A DNA stretch of 5,012 nt from contig JAFYOG010000111.1 in assembly GCA_017560285.1 (NCBI GenBank), positions 1-5,012 of the forward strand. Direction: 5' to 3'. The position numbers were made by a program, and so were the translations under genes. Shown here in pieces: positions 1-5,012 of the stretch. This stretch comes from Clostridia bacterium (GTDB lineage: Bacteria > Bacillota > Clostridia > Oscillospirales > CAG-382). The first letter of the stretch is position 1, and the number at the start of each line of letters is the position of its first letter. The notes below the pieces were generated by a model, which did no database searches, was not told the origin of the DNA, and saw only the letters and a program-made list of their open reading frames with translations.

Positions 1-1
1 T

Positions 2-124
2 ACCGGCGATGCGCCGAAAAAGCATTTAATTGCGCCCCTGTGGAGCGGCGATAAAAAACGGGTTATAAATTATATCAACCGCCAAATGGAAGAACAAAAT
101 ATTGTTCAGGGAAGCGGGATTTAG
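2..124 (+). CDS. C-terminal end of an unrecognised protein (partial)
   Basis: An open frame enters from the left edge and runs 40 codons to a TAG stop at 122-124; the start lies outside the window. The visible tail is basic and then polar, containing KKHLIAPLWSGDKKR followed by a likely helix around YINRQMEEQ and ending GSGI. I do not recognise a family from this fragment and assign no function. Support for its being a real gene end: the other two forward frames do not stay open as cleanly through the stretch, and a purine-rich tract plus a strong hairpin and T-run follow within about 45 bases of the stop, as expected for a transcription unit ending here. It converges with the large dockerin gene on the other strand. 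Confidence 0.6.
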   Translation, partial: TGDAPKKHLIAPLWSGDKKRVINYINRQMEEQNIVQGSGI

Positions 125-125
125 T

Positions 126-173
126 GAAGAGATAAGAGAGAAAAGAGAAAAGAGAAGAGAAAAGGAAAGAAGG
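126..173. repeat. Purine-only (GA-rich) low-complexity tract
   Basis: On the + strand this 48-base stretch is all A and G except for one T at 133, and 134-173 is an unbroken 40-base purine run built of irregular GAGAAAA/GAGAAGA units. It begins immediately after the stop of the left-edge gene and runs into the left arm of the terminator hairpin. Read on the - strand it is a C/T-rich run placed right after the same hairpin, so it could supply the U-rich tail for termination in that direction. Confidence 0.8.
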
Positions 174-208
174 TTTTGCGGAATGCAAAACCTTCTTGGT
201 TTTTATTT
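167..208 (+). terminator. Rho-independent terminator, possibly bidirectional
   Basis: A perfect 13-bp inverted repeat has arms AAGAAGGTTTTGC (167-179) and GCAAAACCTTCTT (185-197) around a GGAAT loop, followed by GG, TTTTT, A, TTT. This is a typical intrinsic terminator for the left-edge + strand gene. Read on the - strand the same stem is followed by TCCTTTTCTCTTCTC, a pyrimidine-rich but less pure U-tract, so it may also stop transcription of the large dockerin gene, whose own 3' flank lacks a hairpin with a T-run. The forward role is well supported; the reverse role is inferred. Confidence 0.85.
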
Positions 209-219
209 AATTGTAAATT

Positions 220-246
220 GTAGGGAATGGGTTTATCCCATTCCGC
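220..246. repeat. REP-like 27-nt hairpin element, copy A
   Basis: The core GGAATGGG (224-231) and CCCATTCC (237-244) form a perfect 8-bp stem around TTTAT, flanked by GTAG on the left and GC on the right. The element matches copy B at 270-296 in inverted orientation at 23 of 27 positions. It is not followed by a T-run, so it is unlikely to be a terminator. Two short tandem copies of AATTGTA (209-215 and 216-222) abut its left edge. Confidence 0.75.
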
Positions 247-269
247 AAGGTTACGTGTAAGGCAGGGTG

Positions 270-296
270 GCGGAAGGGCATAAAGCCCTTCCCTAC
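270..296. repeat. REP-like 27-nt hairpin element, copy B (inverted)
   Basis: The core GGAAGGGC (272-279) and GCCCTTCC (285-292) form a perfect 8-bp stem around ATAAA, flanked by GC on the left and CTAC on the right. It is the inverted counterpart of the element at 220-246, separated from it by a 23-nt spacer. It ends 11 bases beyond the stop codon of the dockerin gene. In the - direction no T-run follows it, which argues against a simple terminator. Confidence 0.75.
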
Positions 297-306
297 GTTA
301 TGTTTT

Positions 307-3300
307 TTACTTTATTTCGTAAGTACCGAAATATGCACGCTTAAGCAAGAGGTAATCTCTTGCATCTATCTTGCCGTTGCCGTTAATGTCGGCTACCTCG
401 TCGGCACAGGTTAAGGTATAGGTGCCGAAGTACGCGCGCTTAAGTAAGAGATAATCGCGGGCATCTATCTTGCCGTTGCCGTTAATATCGCCTACCACAT
501 ATTCGGGGTCGGGGGCTTCTTCCTTAAGGGCGGGGATAGATTCCTCGTCCATTGCATAGCCGCAAACGGTGCAACGAAGCTCTTTTTTGCCATCGATGCC
601 TATTTGGGGCTGGGTTACGGTTTCCCATCTGCCGTTATCGTGGCTTGCTTCGTTCAATTTATCGCCGCAGGAGCATTCCTTCCAGTGCTTGCTTTCGTTA
701 GATTGCCAAGAATTATTCTCGGGGCTGTGGGTATGCTCGGGCTCTAATGCGGGTATTTCTGCTTTTTCCAACAGATAGTTACATACGGTGCAACGTAATT
801 CCTTTTCGCCCTTAACGCCAACCTGTGCGGGGGTGGTTACCTTCCAACTTCCGTTATCGTGGGTTTGTGCGTTAACCTTGCCGCCGCAAGAGCATTCCTG
901 CCAATGGCCATCCTTGTCGCTTTGCCATTTATCGTCCTTTGCCGAGCAGGTATGGCTTTCGTCGGCGTTTTCGAAGGTGATGTAGGGTGCCGCATAAAGG
1001 GTTGCGGTTTCGGTGTTAATGCCGTGCAGCTTAAGAACCTTGCCCACGGTGCCGGTGGCGGCGTTAAAGGAGTTTTGAGCGCTGCCCTTAACCGCGGTGT
1101 AATCGGTAATGCCGCTTTCCCAGTTGTGAACGGCTATCATAATTTCGTCGGAGGCGAGGTTTACGGTGGGGGTGCTTGCGCCTGTGCCTGCGGCGGAATG
1201 GGTGATTATATATTCGCCCGAATCTTTATCGAGCTTGGCGATAATATTATATGTCCAAGCGTGGTTTTCGTCGGCAACGGTAATGGGGTTGGATTTGCTT
1301 GTATAAACCACGGCGTTACCGCTTTGAACACGGCTGTTTATATCGGTGATATAAACGTAATTGCCGCGAACGCAATCGCCAATTTGCTGTACAGTTTCCA
1401 GCTCGTCTACCCAAGTAAAGTAGGAATTGGGGATAATTTGGAACTTAATGTATCTTGCCTCTACGTTGGTATCTGCCATAAAGGTGTATTCGTTCAAATC
1501 CCAATCGCCGTCGACGGTAACTACGGTAGAAAGGCTTCCCTTTACCTCTGTCCAAGAGGAATTGTTGGAGGATGCAAAAATCTTCATATTCTTGGGTGCC
1601 AATACGCCCCATTGACCCGAGGCGAAATAGCCCTTAAACTGCTTTGCGGAAATGGTTTTGCCGTAATCCATAACCACCTCTACGGTAATACCCTTGCTCC
1701 AAACCGAATAGCGGTTAGAGGTTGTAGAGGTGCTTCCCTTTTTGCCGTCGGCAAGACGTACACCGTCGTCGATATAGGTTTCGTTAAGCTCGGTGCTGTC
1801 GGTTTGGGTTGCGCTGTCCCATTTGTAATAGTTGGGGGCGGGTGCGGTATATTTGCTTACGGGAACAGAAGAAATGCTGTAGGTGTTGCCCAAAAGCTGT
1901 GCCATATCGGCAGAAAGCTTTATAATTTCCGCATCGGTGGCAGAAACTGCACCGCTTAAAATATCCAACGCCTTTTGCTGAAGAATGCGAAGGCTTGCAA
2001 GGTCGGCGGCGGAATAGCTGTTAACGTCGGCGATGTTGCCAAGCTCGAACAAATTCTTTGCCGCGTTCTTGTTGCCGTTATCTACGGTTATAAGAACAGG
2101 TGCGCCGTAAACGATATAATCGGTGCCTGCGGCGGTTTTGGTCTTGTAGCCAAGCAATACCCAGGATTGACCCTCTTTTTTAGCAACCAATTTGCCGTTT
2201 TCTACCTTAACCGCATCGCCCGAGATAACGCTTGCAACGATGTTTTCAGGCTCGGCGAGGTAACGGGCGTTGCCGTAGGTTTCGGCGGTAAGGGTACCGC
2301 CTATGTAGGTTTGACCCACAACCAAGGTTGCCTTTTCGGTATAAACCGATTTTACCATATCCTTTATGGTTTCTACGTTATCGGTGGTAATGCCGTCTGC
2401 GGCAGAGAAAAAGGCTTTATCGGTGGTAGAGCTGTTATAGGTCCAAGGCCAAATTGTCATACCTCTGTCGGCTACTGCCTGCACGGAATGACGGGTTGCC
2501 TGACCGCCGTAGCTTTGAATATTAATGGTGGATTTTACGTTCTGAGCATACTGAATAAGGTTTTCTATCTGCTGTAACGCCTTTAGGTAGGTGGTAGCAT
2601 CGATGCTGTTGGAAAGCAAATAGCCGGTGGACATACCGGGTATGCCCTGCTGTGCAAGGGTTAACGCATCGGAGCTAAAGGAAATAATGTCTACCTGATG
2701 CGCCATATTAAGCTCTTTAATCTTGTTCATTGTTTGGGTAATACAGCTTGCGGCAGAGGATTTGAACTCGATATAAATCTTAACGTCCTTGCCGCGGGCC
2801 CATTCCAAAACCTCGGCAAGGGTGGGTATGGGCTTGCCGGTAGAGGTTCCGTCGTTTGCCAAAACGTAGTATTGCTGAACCTCTGCCCAGGTCATATTGT
2901 TAATATGGGTACCGCCCCAAGTGCTGGAATCGTTGGGCTTATCGGGTACGCCGTCCTCGTAGGTGGTGGTGCGGTCTAAGGTACCGTCGTGAAGAACTAC
3001 CACCACGTTATCCTTGGTAAGGTCAACGTCTATTTCGAAAATATCCGCGCCGTTATCGTATGCGGCTTGGAAAGAGGGGATAGTGTTTTCGGGGGCGCAG
3101 GAGGGGTTACCTCTGTGGCCGATAATTAAGGGTGTGCGGGTGAATGCGGAATCCTGAAAATGGGTTTCGATAATATTGTAAACCGCCGTTGCGCTGTCGG
3201 TGATAACGCCGTTAACGCCTGCGGTAATGGCTTTTAGAACCTCTACGTCGAAATCTGCCTTGTTACCCGTGCTCTTGTTGGCGGCAACCGCCCATACGGC

Positions 3301-4758
3301 AAGGGCAAATTCCTGCAGTTCGGCAACCGCATCGCGGGTTACGTAGGCGGCATCTACCACGCAGAAGGTGGCGGGAGCGTTACGCACCGAAATACGTATA
3401 GCGTTTGCTTCGGCAGGGGTAAGAACGCCGTCTGCCATTTGGGAGGACATATCAATGCGTAATCCGCAACGAACCATAGCCTTTTTGCCGCGGATATAGG
3501 CAAGCACCGATGCGCTGTTTGAAACAACGTTAACGTCCTTGTTGCCGGTAGAATTCATTGCGGCAACAACGCTGTCTGCTTGGGCGTTGGTGGTAATATA
3601 AATGGTGGGAACAACGTTTGCGGTAACGCAAGCCTGCATTGCGGTGGTAACGTCAACGTCGCTTGCGTTAAAGAAGGCAACGCTAAGACCGTTTAAAGTA
3701 TCTGCAGTAACGCTGCTTATTTTTTGTACGTTGGCGATGGGGTTAACAAGGTTTTCGCCCCTGTGGTTGTTGTTCTTTATAAGCGAAACGGTAACGTCTT
3801 CCTCGGGAATGGCGGTTTGCAAAGTAACCTTAACGCTCTTTACAGCCAAGGTGCTGCCGCTGGCGGTAAAGCCAAGGTAGCCCTTGCCCGATTTGTGGCT
3901 GATTTTGCTGTTATAGGCGGCGGCATCGGAATAGATAACCTGCTTGCCCGCAACGGTTTGGGCAACGTTGCCGTTATAGATTTCTGCCTTAATGGTTTTG
4001 TATCCGTTATCCATTGTGGCAACGGATGCCGCGCCGGTGGAAACAACGTTCCAAGCGCCGCTGTAACGCTCGCCGAATTCTACGCCGTTGGCGGCATCGG
4101 AATCGTTACGGATTGTCATTTGCAGATAATTATCGTTTGCGCCGTTAACGCCTGCGCCGTGGTAAAGGATAGAAAACCAACGGGTATTATCACCCTCGTA
4201 CACAGAGGTAAGCTTTACGTCGGCAGTAATGCCGTAATTACCAAAATCGGCAAGCCACGCGGGAAGATAAGCATAGGCAATGCTCCATTTATCGCTAACG
4301 CCAAGGGAAAGCGAGCCGTCGCTGTTTTTTGCATAATTGCCGCCGGAAGCAAAGCTCCAGCCCGCGGTTTTAAGTGCATCTATACTTGCAAAATCGGCAA
4401 GGTTTGCTTGGTAAAGCACGTATTCGCTGGCAGAGGTTGCTTTTGCAACGACATAAATATTCTTGGTTTTGCTGCCGCTGGTGGCGGTTAGGGTTGTAAC
4501 CCCCGCCGCGGTAGGTTTATAGCTTGTAATTGCGGTGCCGTTATTCTTCCAAACAACGTTGGAAGCTACGGTGCCGTCGTCGAAGGTAACCGAATAGTTG
4601 CTTAAATTAACGGTAGTGTTTACGTTGGTGGCGATAGCGGGGGAATTTTTGGGGATAACCGTTGCCGCAGAAACGGTGGTTGCACTGCCCACGCAAAATG
4701 CGGTAAGCATAGAAACCAGCATCGCCAAGGTAAGAACAAGGCTAAAAAATCTTTTCAT
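307..4758 (-). CDS. Secreted multidomain GDPD phosphodiesterase with dockerin
   Basis: The product has 1483 residues. I chose the ATG at 4758 because AAAGGAG sits 7 nt upstream and a signal peptide begins there; the open frame extends to 4842, but that ATG lies upstream of the predicted promoter. Approximate domains: signal peptide 1-31; Ig-like 33-106; concanavalin/LamG-like sandwich 112-314; degenerate GDPD-like barrel 318-531; intact GDPD 541-803; Big2-like 806-894; helical segment 895-957; F5/8C-like 958-1124; unassigned beta-rich region 1128-1266; two Cys/His repeats 1269-1414; dockerin 1418-1480. GDPD family enzymes hydrolyse glycerophosphodiesters to glycerol-3-phosphate and an alcohol using a divalent metal. 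The HRG, ENT, EID, HDG and IEFK motifs are all present, so activity is expected. The dockerin should anchor it to a cohesin outside the cell. Probable substrates (teichoic-acid-type polymers, deacylated phospholipids) are inference. There is no transmembrane anchor, LPXTG or SLH motif. Confidence 0.93.
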   Translation of the reverse strand: MKRFFSLVLTLAMLVSMLTAFCVGSATTVSAATVIPKNSPAIATNVNTTVNLSNYSVTFDDGTVASNVVWKNNGTAITSYKPTAAGVTTLTATSGSKTKNIYVVAKATSASEYVLYQANLADFASIDALKTAGWSFASGGNYAKNSDGSLSLGVSDKWSIAYAYLPAWLADFGNYGITADVKLTSVYEGDNTRWFSILYHGAGVNGANDNYLQMTIRNDSDAANGVEFGERYSGAWNVVSTGAASVATMDNGYKTIKAEIYNGNVAQTVAGKQVIYSDAAAYNSKISHKSGKGYLGFTASGSTLAVKSVKVTLQTAIPEEDVTVSLIKNNNHRGENLVNPIANVQKISSVTADTLNGLSVAFFNASDVDVTTAMQACVTANVVPTIYITTNAQADSVVAAMNSTGNKDVNVVSNSASVLAYIRGKKAMVRCGLRIDMSSQMADGVLTPAEANAIRISVRNAPATFCVVDAAYVTRDAVAELQEFALAVWAVAANKSTGNKADFDVEVLKAITAGVNGVITDSATAVYNIIETHFQDSAFTRTPLIIGHRGNPSCAPENTIPSFQAAYDNGADIFEIDVDLTKDNVVVVLHDGTLDRTTTYEDGVPDKPNDSSTWGGTHINNMTWAEVQQYYVLANDGTSTGKPIPTLAEVLEWARGKDVKIYIEFKSSAASCITQTMNKIKELNMAHQVDIISFSSDALTLAQQGIPGMSTGYLLSNSIDATTYLKALQQIENLIQYAQNVKSTINIQSYGGQATRHSVQAVADRGMTIWPWTYNSSTTDKAFFSAADGITTDNVETIKDMVKSVYTEKATLVVGQTYIGGTLTAETYGNARYLAEPENIVASVISGDAVKVENGKLVAKKEGQSWVLLGYKTKTAAGTDYIVYGAPVLITVDNGNKNAAKNLFELGNIADVNSYSAADLASLRILQQKALDILSGAVSATDAEIIKLSADMAQLLGNTYSISSVPVSKYTAPAPNYYKWDSATQTDSTELNETYIDDGVRLADGKKGSTSTTSNRYSVWSKGITVEVVMDYGKTISAKQFKGYFASGQWGVLAPKNMKIFASSNNSSWTEVKGSLSTVVTVDGDWDLNEYTFMADTNVEARYIKFQIIPNSYFTWVDELETVQQIGDCVRGNYVYITDINSRVQSGNAVVYTSKSNPITVADENHAWTYNIIAKLDKDSGEYIITHSAAGTGASTPTVNLASDEIMIAVHNWESGITDYTAVKGSAQNSFNAATGTVGKVLKLHGINTETATLYAAPYITFENADESHTCSAKDDKWQSDKDGHWQECSCGGKVNAQTHDNGSWKVTTPAQVGVKGEKELRCTVCNYLLEKAEIPALEPEHTHSPENNSWQSNESKHWKECSCGDKLNEASHDNGRWETVTQPQIGIDGKKELRCTVCGYAMDEESIPALKEEAPDPEYVVGDINGNGKIDARDYLLLKRAYFGTYTLTCADEVADINGNGKIDARDYLLLKRAYFGTYEIK
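319..489 (-). other. Type I dockerin domain with two identical repeats
   Basis: Two 24-residue calcium-binding F-hand repeats (418-489 and 319-390) each read DINGNGKIDARDY then LLLKRAYFGTY, separated by a 9-residue spacer. Asp/Asn at repeat positions 1, 3, 5, 9 and 12 match the EF-hand-like loop of type I dockerins, and KR at positions 17-18 matches the usual cohesin-contacting pair. Positions 10-11 are AR. Dockerins bind cohesin modules on scaffoldins or cell-surface proteins, so this domain should place the enzyme in an extracellular complex. No cohesin is encoded in the window. Confidence 0.93.
517..735 (-). repeat. Cys/His-rich repeat, unit 2 (residues 1342-1414)
   Basis: This is the second 73-residue unit, directly abutting the first with no linker: HTH, W, HWKECSCGD, SHDNGRW, ELRCTVC, SIPAL. 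The four cysteines, HW, HDNG and the CTVC pair are conserved between the copies, while the surface positions (for example the KDDK/ENNS and AQT/EAS stretches) vary. It leads through an acidic, proline-containing linker into the dockerin. Confidence 0.75.
736..954 (-). repeat. Cys/His-rich repeat, unit 1 (residues 1269-1341)
   Basis: This is a 73-residue unit with the pattern HTC, W, HWQECSCGG, THDNGSW, ELRCTVC, EIPAL. The CxC and CxxC pairs together with conserved His suggest a metal-binding (zinc-ribbon-like) or disulfide-stabilised fold. It matches unit 2 without gaps at about 38 of 73 residues. Similar units occur near the C-terminus of clostridial surface proteins, often beside anchoring modules; the function is unknown. 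Confidence 0.75.
1387..1887 (-). other. F5/8C (discoidin)-like binding domain (residues 958-1124)
   Basis: The domain contains the features expected of this family: an early YIDDG and LADGKKGST loop, a strand with TVEVVMDYGKTISAKQFKGY (the usual 'hydrophobic strand, D-x-G, then isakqf' pattern), NMKIFASSNNSSWTEV (the usual 'yeIyaSnDg..W' strand), and ARYIKFQII leading to a WVDELE end. Such modules usually bind carbohydrate in secreted bacterial enzymes. The ligand cannot be read from sequence. Confidence 0.75.
2350..3138 (-). other. Catalytic glycerophosphodiester phosphodiesterase domain (residues 541-803)
   Basis: The family signature is complete: LIIGHRG (H548, R549), ENT at 557-559, EID at 575-577 (metal ligands E575 and D577), LHDGTLDRTT from 589 with the catalytic-type H590, PTLAEVLEWA, and IEFK at 663-666 (E664). 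The barrel closes with TIWPWT at 768-773 and DGITTDN at 788-794. All residues normally needed for metal binding and acid-base catalysis in bacterial GDPDs are retained. The length of roughly 260 residues is normal for the family. Confidence 0.93.
3166..3807 (-). other. Degenerate GDPD-like TIM-barrel domain (residues 318-531)
   Basis: The stretch just before the catalytic domain looks like a worn copy of the same fold. It begins with a strand followed by HRGEN (residues 332-336). Its end, AVWAVAAN then GVNGVITDSAT, parallels TIWPWTYN then AADGITTDNVE at the end of the active barrel. The intervening ENT, EID and HDG catalytic motifs are missing, so it is probably non-catalytic. The assignment rests on pattern similarity by eye. 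Confidence 0.5.
3817..4425 (-). other. Concanavalin/LamG-like beta-sandwich domain (residues 112-314)
   Basis: The segment opens with YVLYQANLADF and GWSFASGG, then alternates short beta-strand-like stretches (GSLSLG, YGITADVKL, RWFSILYHG, YLQMTIRND, GVEFGER, KTIKAEIYNG, GYLGFTASGS) and ends AVKSVKVTLQ. This order, with a late GxLGF strand and a terminal V-K-V strand, is typical of LamG or DUF1080-like sandwiches in secreted clostridial enzymes. The likely role is glycan or surface binding. The exact family is uncertain. Confidence 0.55.
4666..4758 (-). other. Signal peptide coding region
   Basis: Residues 1-31 show the classic tripartite export signal: a basic N-terminus (MKRF), a long hydrophobic core (SLVLTLAMLVSMLTAF), and a small-residue C-region ending TVSA followed by ATV, with cleavage likely after Ala31 or Ala32. 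The product is therefore expected to leave the cell by the Sec route. Confidence 0.88.
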
Positions 4759-4765
4759 ACCAAAT

Positions 4766-4772
4766 CTCCTTT
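4766..4772 (-). promoter_or_regulatory. Ribosome binding site of the dockerin-GDPD gene
   Basis: On the - strand AAAGGAG lies 7 nt before the ATG at 4758. It is close to the ideal Shine-Dalgarno sequence and spacing for a Gram-positive host, and it decides the start codon in favour of 4758 over the upstream ATG at 4842. Confidence 0.93.
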
Positions 4773-4773
4773 G

Positions 4774-4786
4774 TAAAGTTACTTTA
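4774..4786. promoter_or_regulatory. Short palindrome in the 5' leader, possible operator
   Basis: TAAAGT and ACTTTA form a perfect 6-bp inverted repeat around a single central base, lying between the predicted transcription start and the ribosome binding site of the dockerin gene. The position would suit a repressor site. In such AT-rich DNA it could equally be chance. Confidence 0.25.
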
Positions 4787-4797
4787 TTAATGAAAGC

Positions 4798-4826
4798 ATT
4801 ATAACAGATTTTTGCCTTTTTAGCAA
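4798..4826 (-). promoter_or_regulatory. Sigma-A-type promoter of the dockerin-GDPD gene
   Basis: On the - strand there is TTGCTA (4826-4821), a 17-nt spacer, and a perfect TATAAT (4803-4798) preceded by TGT, giving an extended -10 element. Transcription should begin near 4791, leaving a leader of about 33 nt before the ATG, too short for a riboswitch. Confidence 0.8.
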
Positions 4827-4898
4827 TAGACATAAATGCCAAACTAACGGCAAAACCGCAGATTTTGGGAAAAAGATTTTATTCGACCTTATTCCGCC

Positions 4899-4927
4899 TT
4901 GACAATTTAAAAAAGCGGGTGTATAAT
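4899..4927 (+). promoter_or_regulatory. Consensus sigma-A promoter of the tRNA-Gly gene
   Basis: TTGACA (4899-4904) and TATAAT (4922-4927) are both perfect consensus hexamers at the optimal 17-nt spacing. The -10 box ends 9 nt before the tRNA 5' end. Such a strong unregulated promoter is normal for stable RNA genes. Confidence 0.92.
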
Positions 4928-4936
4928 TCTTCACAC

Positions 4937-5010
4937 GCAGGCGTAGTTTAGTGGCAGAACTTCAGCTTCCCAAGCTGACCGTGCGGGTTCGATTCCCGTC
5001 GCCTGCTCCA
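4937..5010 (+). tRNA. tRNA-Gly (anticodon CCC)
   Basis: A complete cloverleaf can be drawn by hand. The acceptor GCAGGCG (4937-4943) pairs perfectly with CGCCTGC (5000-5006), followed by discriminator T5007 and an encoded CCA (5008-5010). The D arm is GTTT/GAAC with a T-G closing pair. The anticodon stem TCAGC/GCTGA is perfect, with loop TTCCCAA giving anticodon CCC at 4969-4971. The T arm has GCGGG/CCCGT around TTCGATT. It should decode GGG glycine codons. Only two bases follow in the window, so whether further tRNAs or a terminator lie downstream is not visible. Confidence 0.96.
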
Positions 5011-5012
5011 AA

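Noticed and set aside
209..222. Tandem AATTGTA copies as a target-site duplication
   Set aside because: The two 7-base copies are adjacent to each other rather than flanking the hairpin elements, and such short AT-rich repeats arise easily by chance.
270..296. Intrinsic terminator of the dockerin gene
   Set aside because: The hairpin is stable and close to the stop codon, but no T-run follows it on the - strand, and it has a matching inverted partner at 220-246, so a REP-like repeat is the better explanation.
859..1959. Long open frame on the + strand (366 codons)
   Set aside because: It is antisense to the F5/8C-like domain, the unassigned domain and the Cys/His repeats of the real gene. 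The translation is Gly/Val/Cys-rich with no recognisable domain, and no ribosome binding site was seen.
3724..4491. Open frame on the + strand (255 codons)
   Set aside because: It is antisense to the LamG-like and degenerate GDPD regions, has the same Gly/Val/Ala-rich shadow composition, and shows no motif. The other antisense frames at 1975-2577, 2698-2979 and 3602-3880 were dismissed on the same grounds.
4681..4701. Lipoprotein signal around Cys22 of the large protein
   Set aside because: The residues before the cysteine are LTAF, with Phe next to Cys, which does not fit the lipobox; a signal peptidase I site follows about ten residues later.
4759..4797. Riboswitch or attenuator in the leader of the dockerin gene
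   Set aside because: The predicted leader is only about 33 nt and contains just a 6-bp palindrome, too little for a known riboswitch or a terminator.
4759..4842. N-terminal extension of the large gene starting at the ATG at 4842
   Set aside because: It lies upstream of an extended -10 TATAAT promoter and has no good ribosome binding site, whereas the ATG at 4758 has AAAGGAG at 7 nt and begins a typical signal peptide.

Overview
The window looks like chromosomal DNA of an anaerobic Gram-positive bacterium, most likely a gut-type clostridium (Oscillospiraceae/Ruminococcaceae-like). The signs are a type I dockerin on a large secreted modular protein, a clean AAAGGAG ribosome binding site, near-consensus sigma-A promoters with 17-nt spacers, and a tRNA gene that encodes its own CCA end. 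The species assignment is inference; the features themselves can be read directly.

Layout from left to right: (1) 2-124, the last 40 codons of an unrecognised gene on the + strand. (2) 125-306, a compact non-coding stretch holding a purine-only tract, a strong 13-bp terminator hairpin, and two 27-nt hairpin elements in inverted orientation that differ only by two compensatory base-pair swaps (a REP/BIME-like arrangement). (3) 307-4758, one very large - strand gene for a 1483-residue exported protein. (4) 4759-4936, a divergent intergenic region with one promoter firing each way. (5) 4937-5010, a tRNA-Gly gene with anticodon CCC on the + strand.

The large protein dominates the window. In order it has a signal peptide, an Ig-like segment, a concanavalin/LamG-like beta-sandwich, a degenerate GDPD-like barrel, a catalytically intact glycerophosphodiester phosphodiesterase (GDPD) domain, a Big2-like domain, a helical segment, an F5/8C (discoidin)-like domain, an unassigned beta-rich domain, two tandem Cys/His-rich repeats, and a C-terminal dockerin with two identical calcium-binding repeats. 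The architecture suggests a phosphodiesterase delivered outside the cell and docked to a cohesin-bearing scaffold or surface protein. Its substrate could be a teichoic-acid-type polymer, a deacylated phospholipid, or a phosphodiester-decorated glycan; the sequence does not decide.

Nothing else in the window belongs to the same pathway, and no cohesin gene is present. The dockerin gene appears to be monocistronic, with its own promoter and converging on the gene at the left edge.
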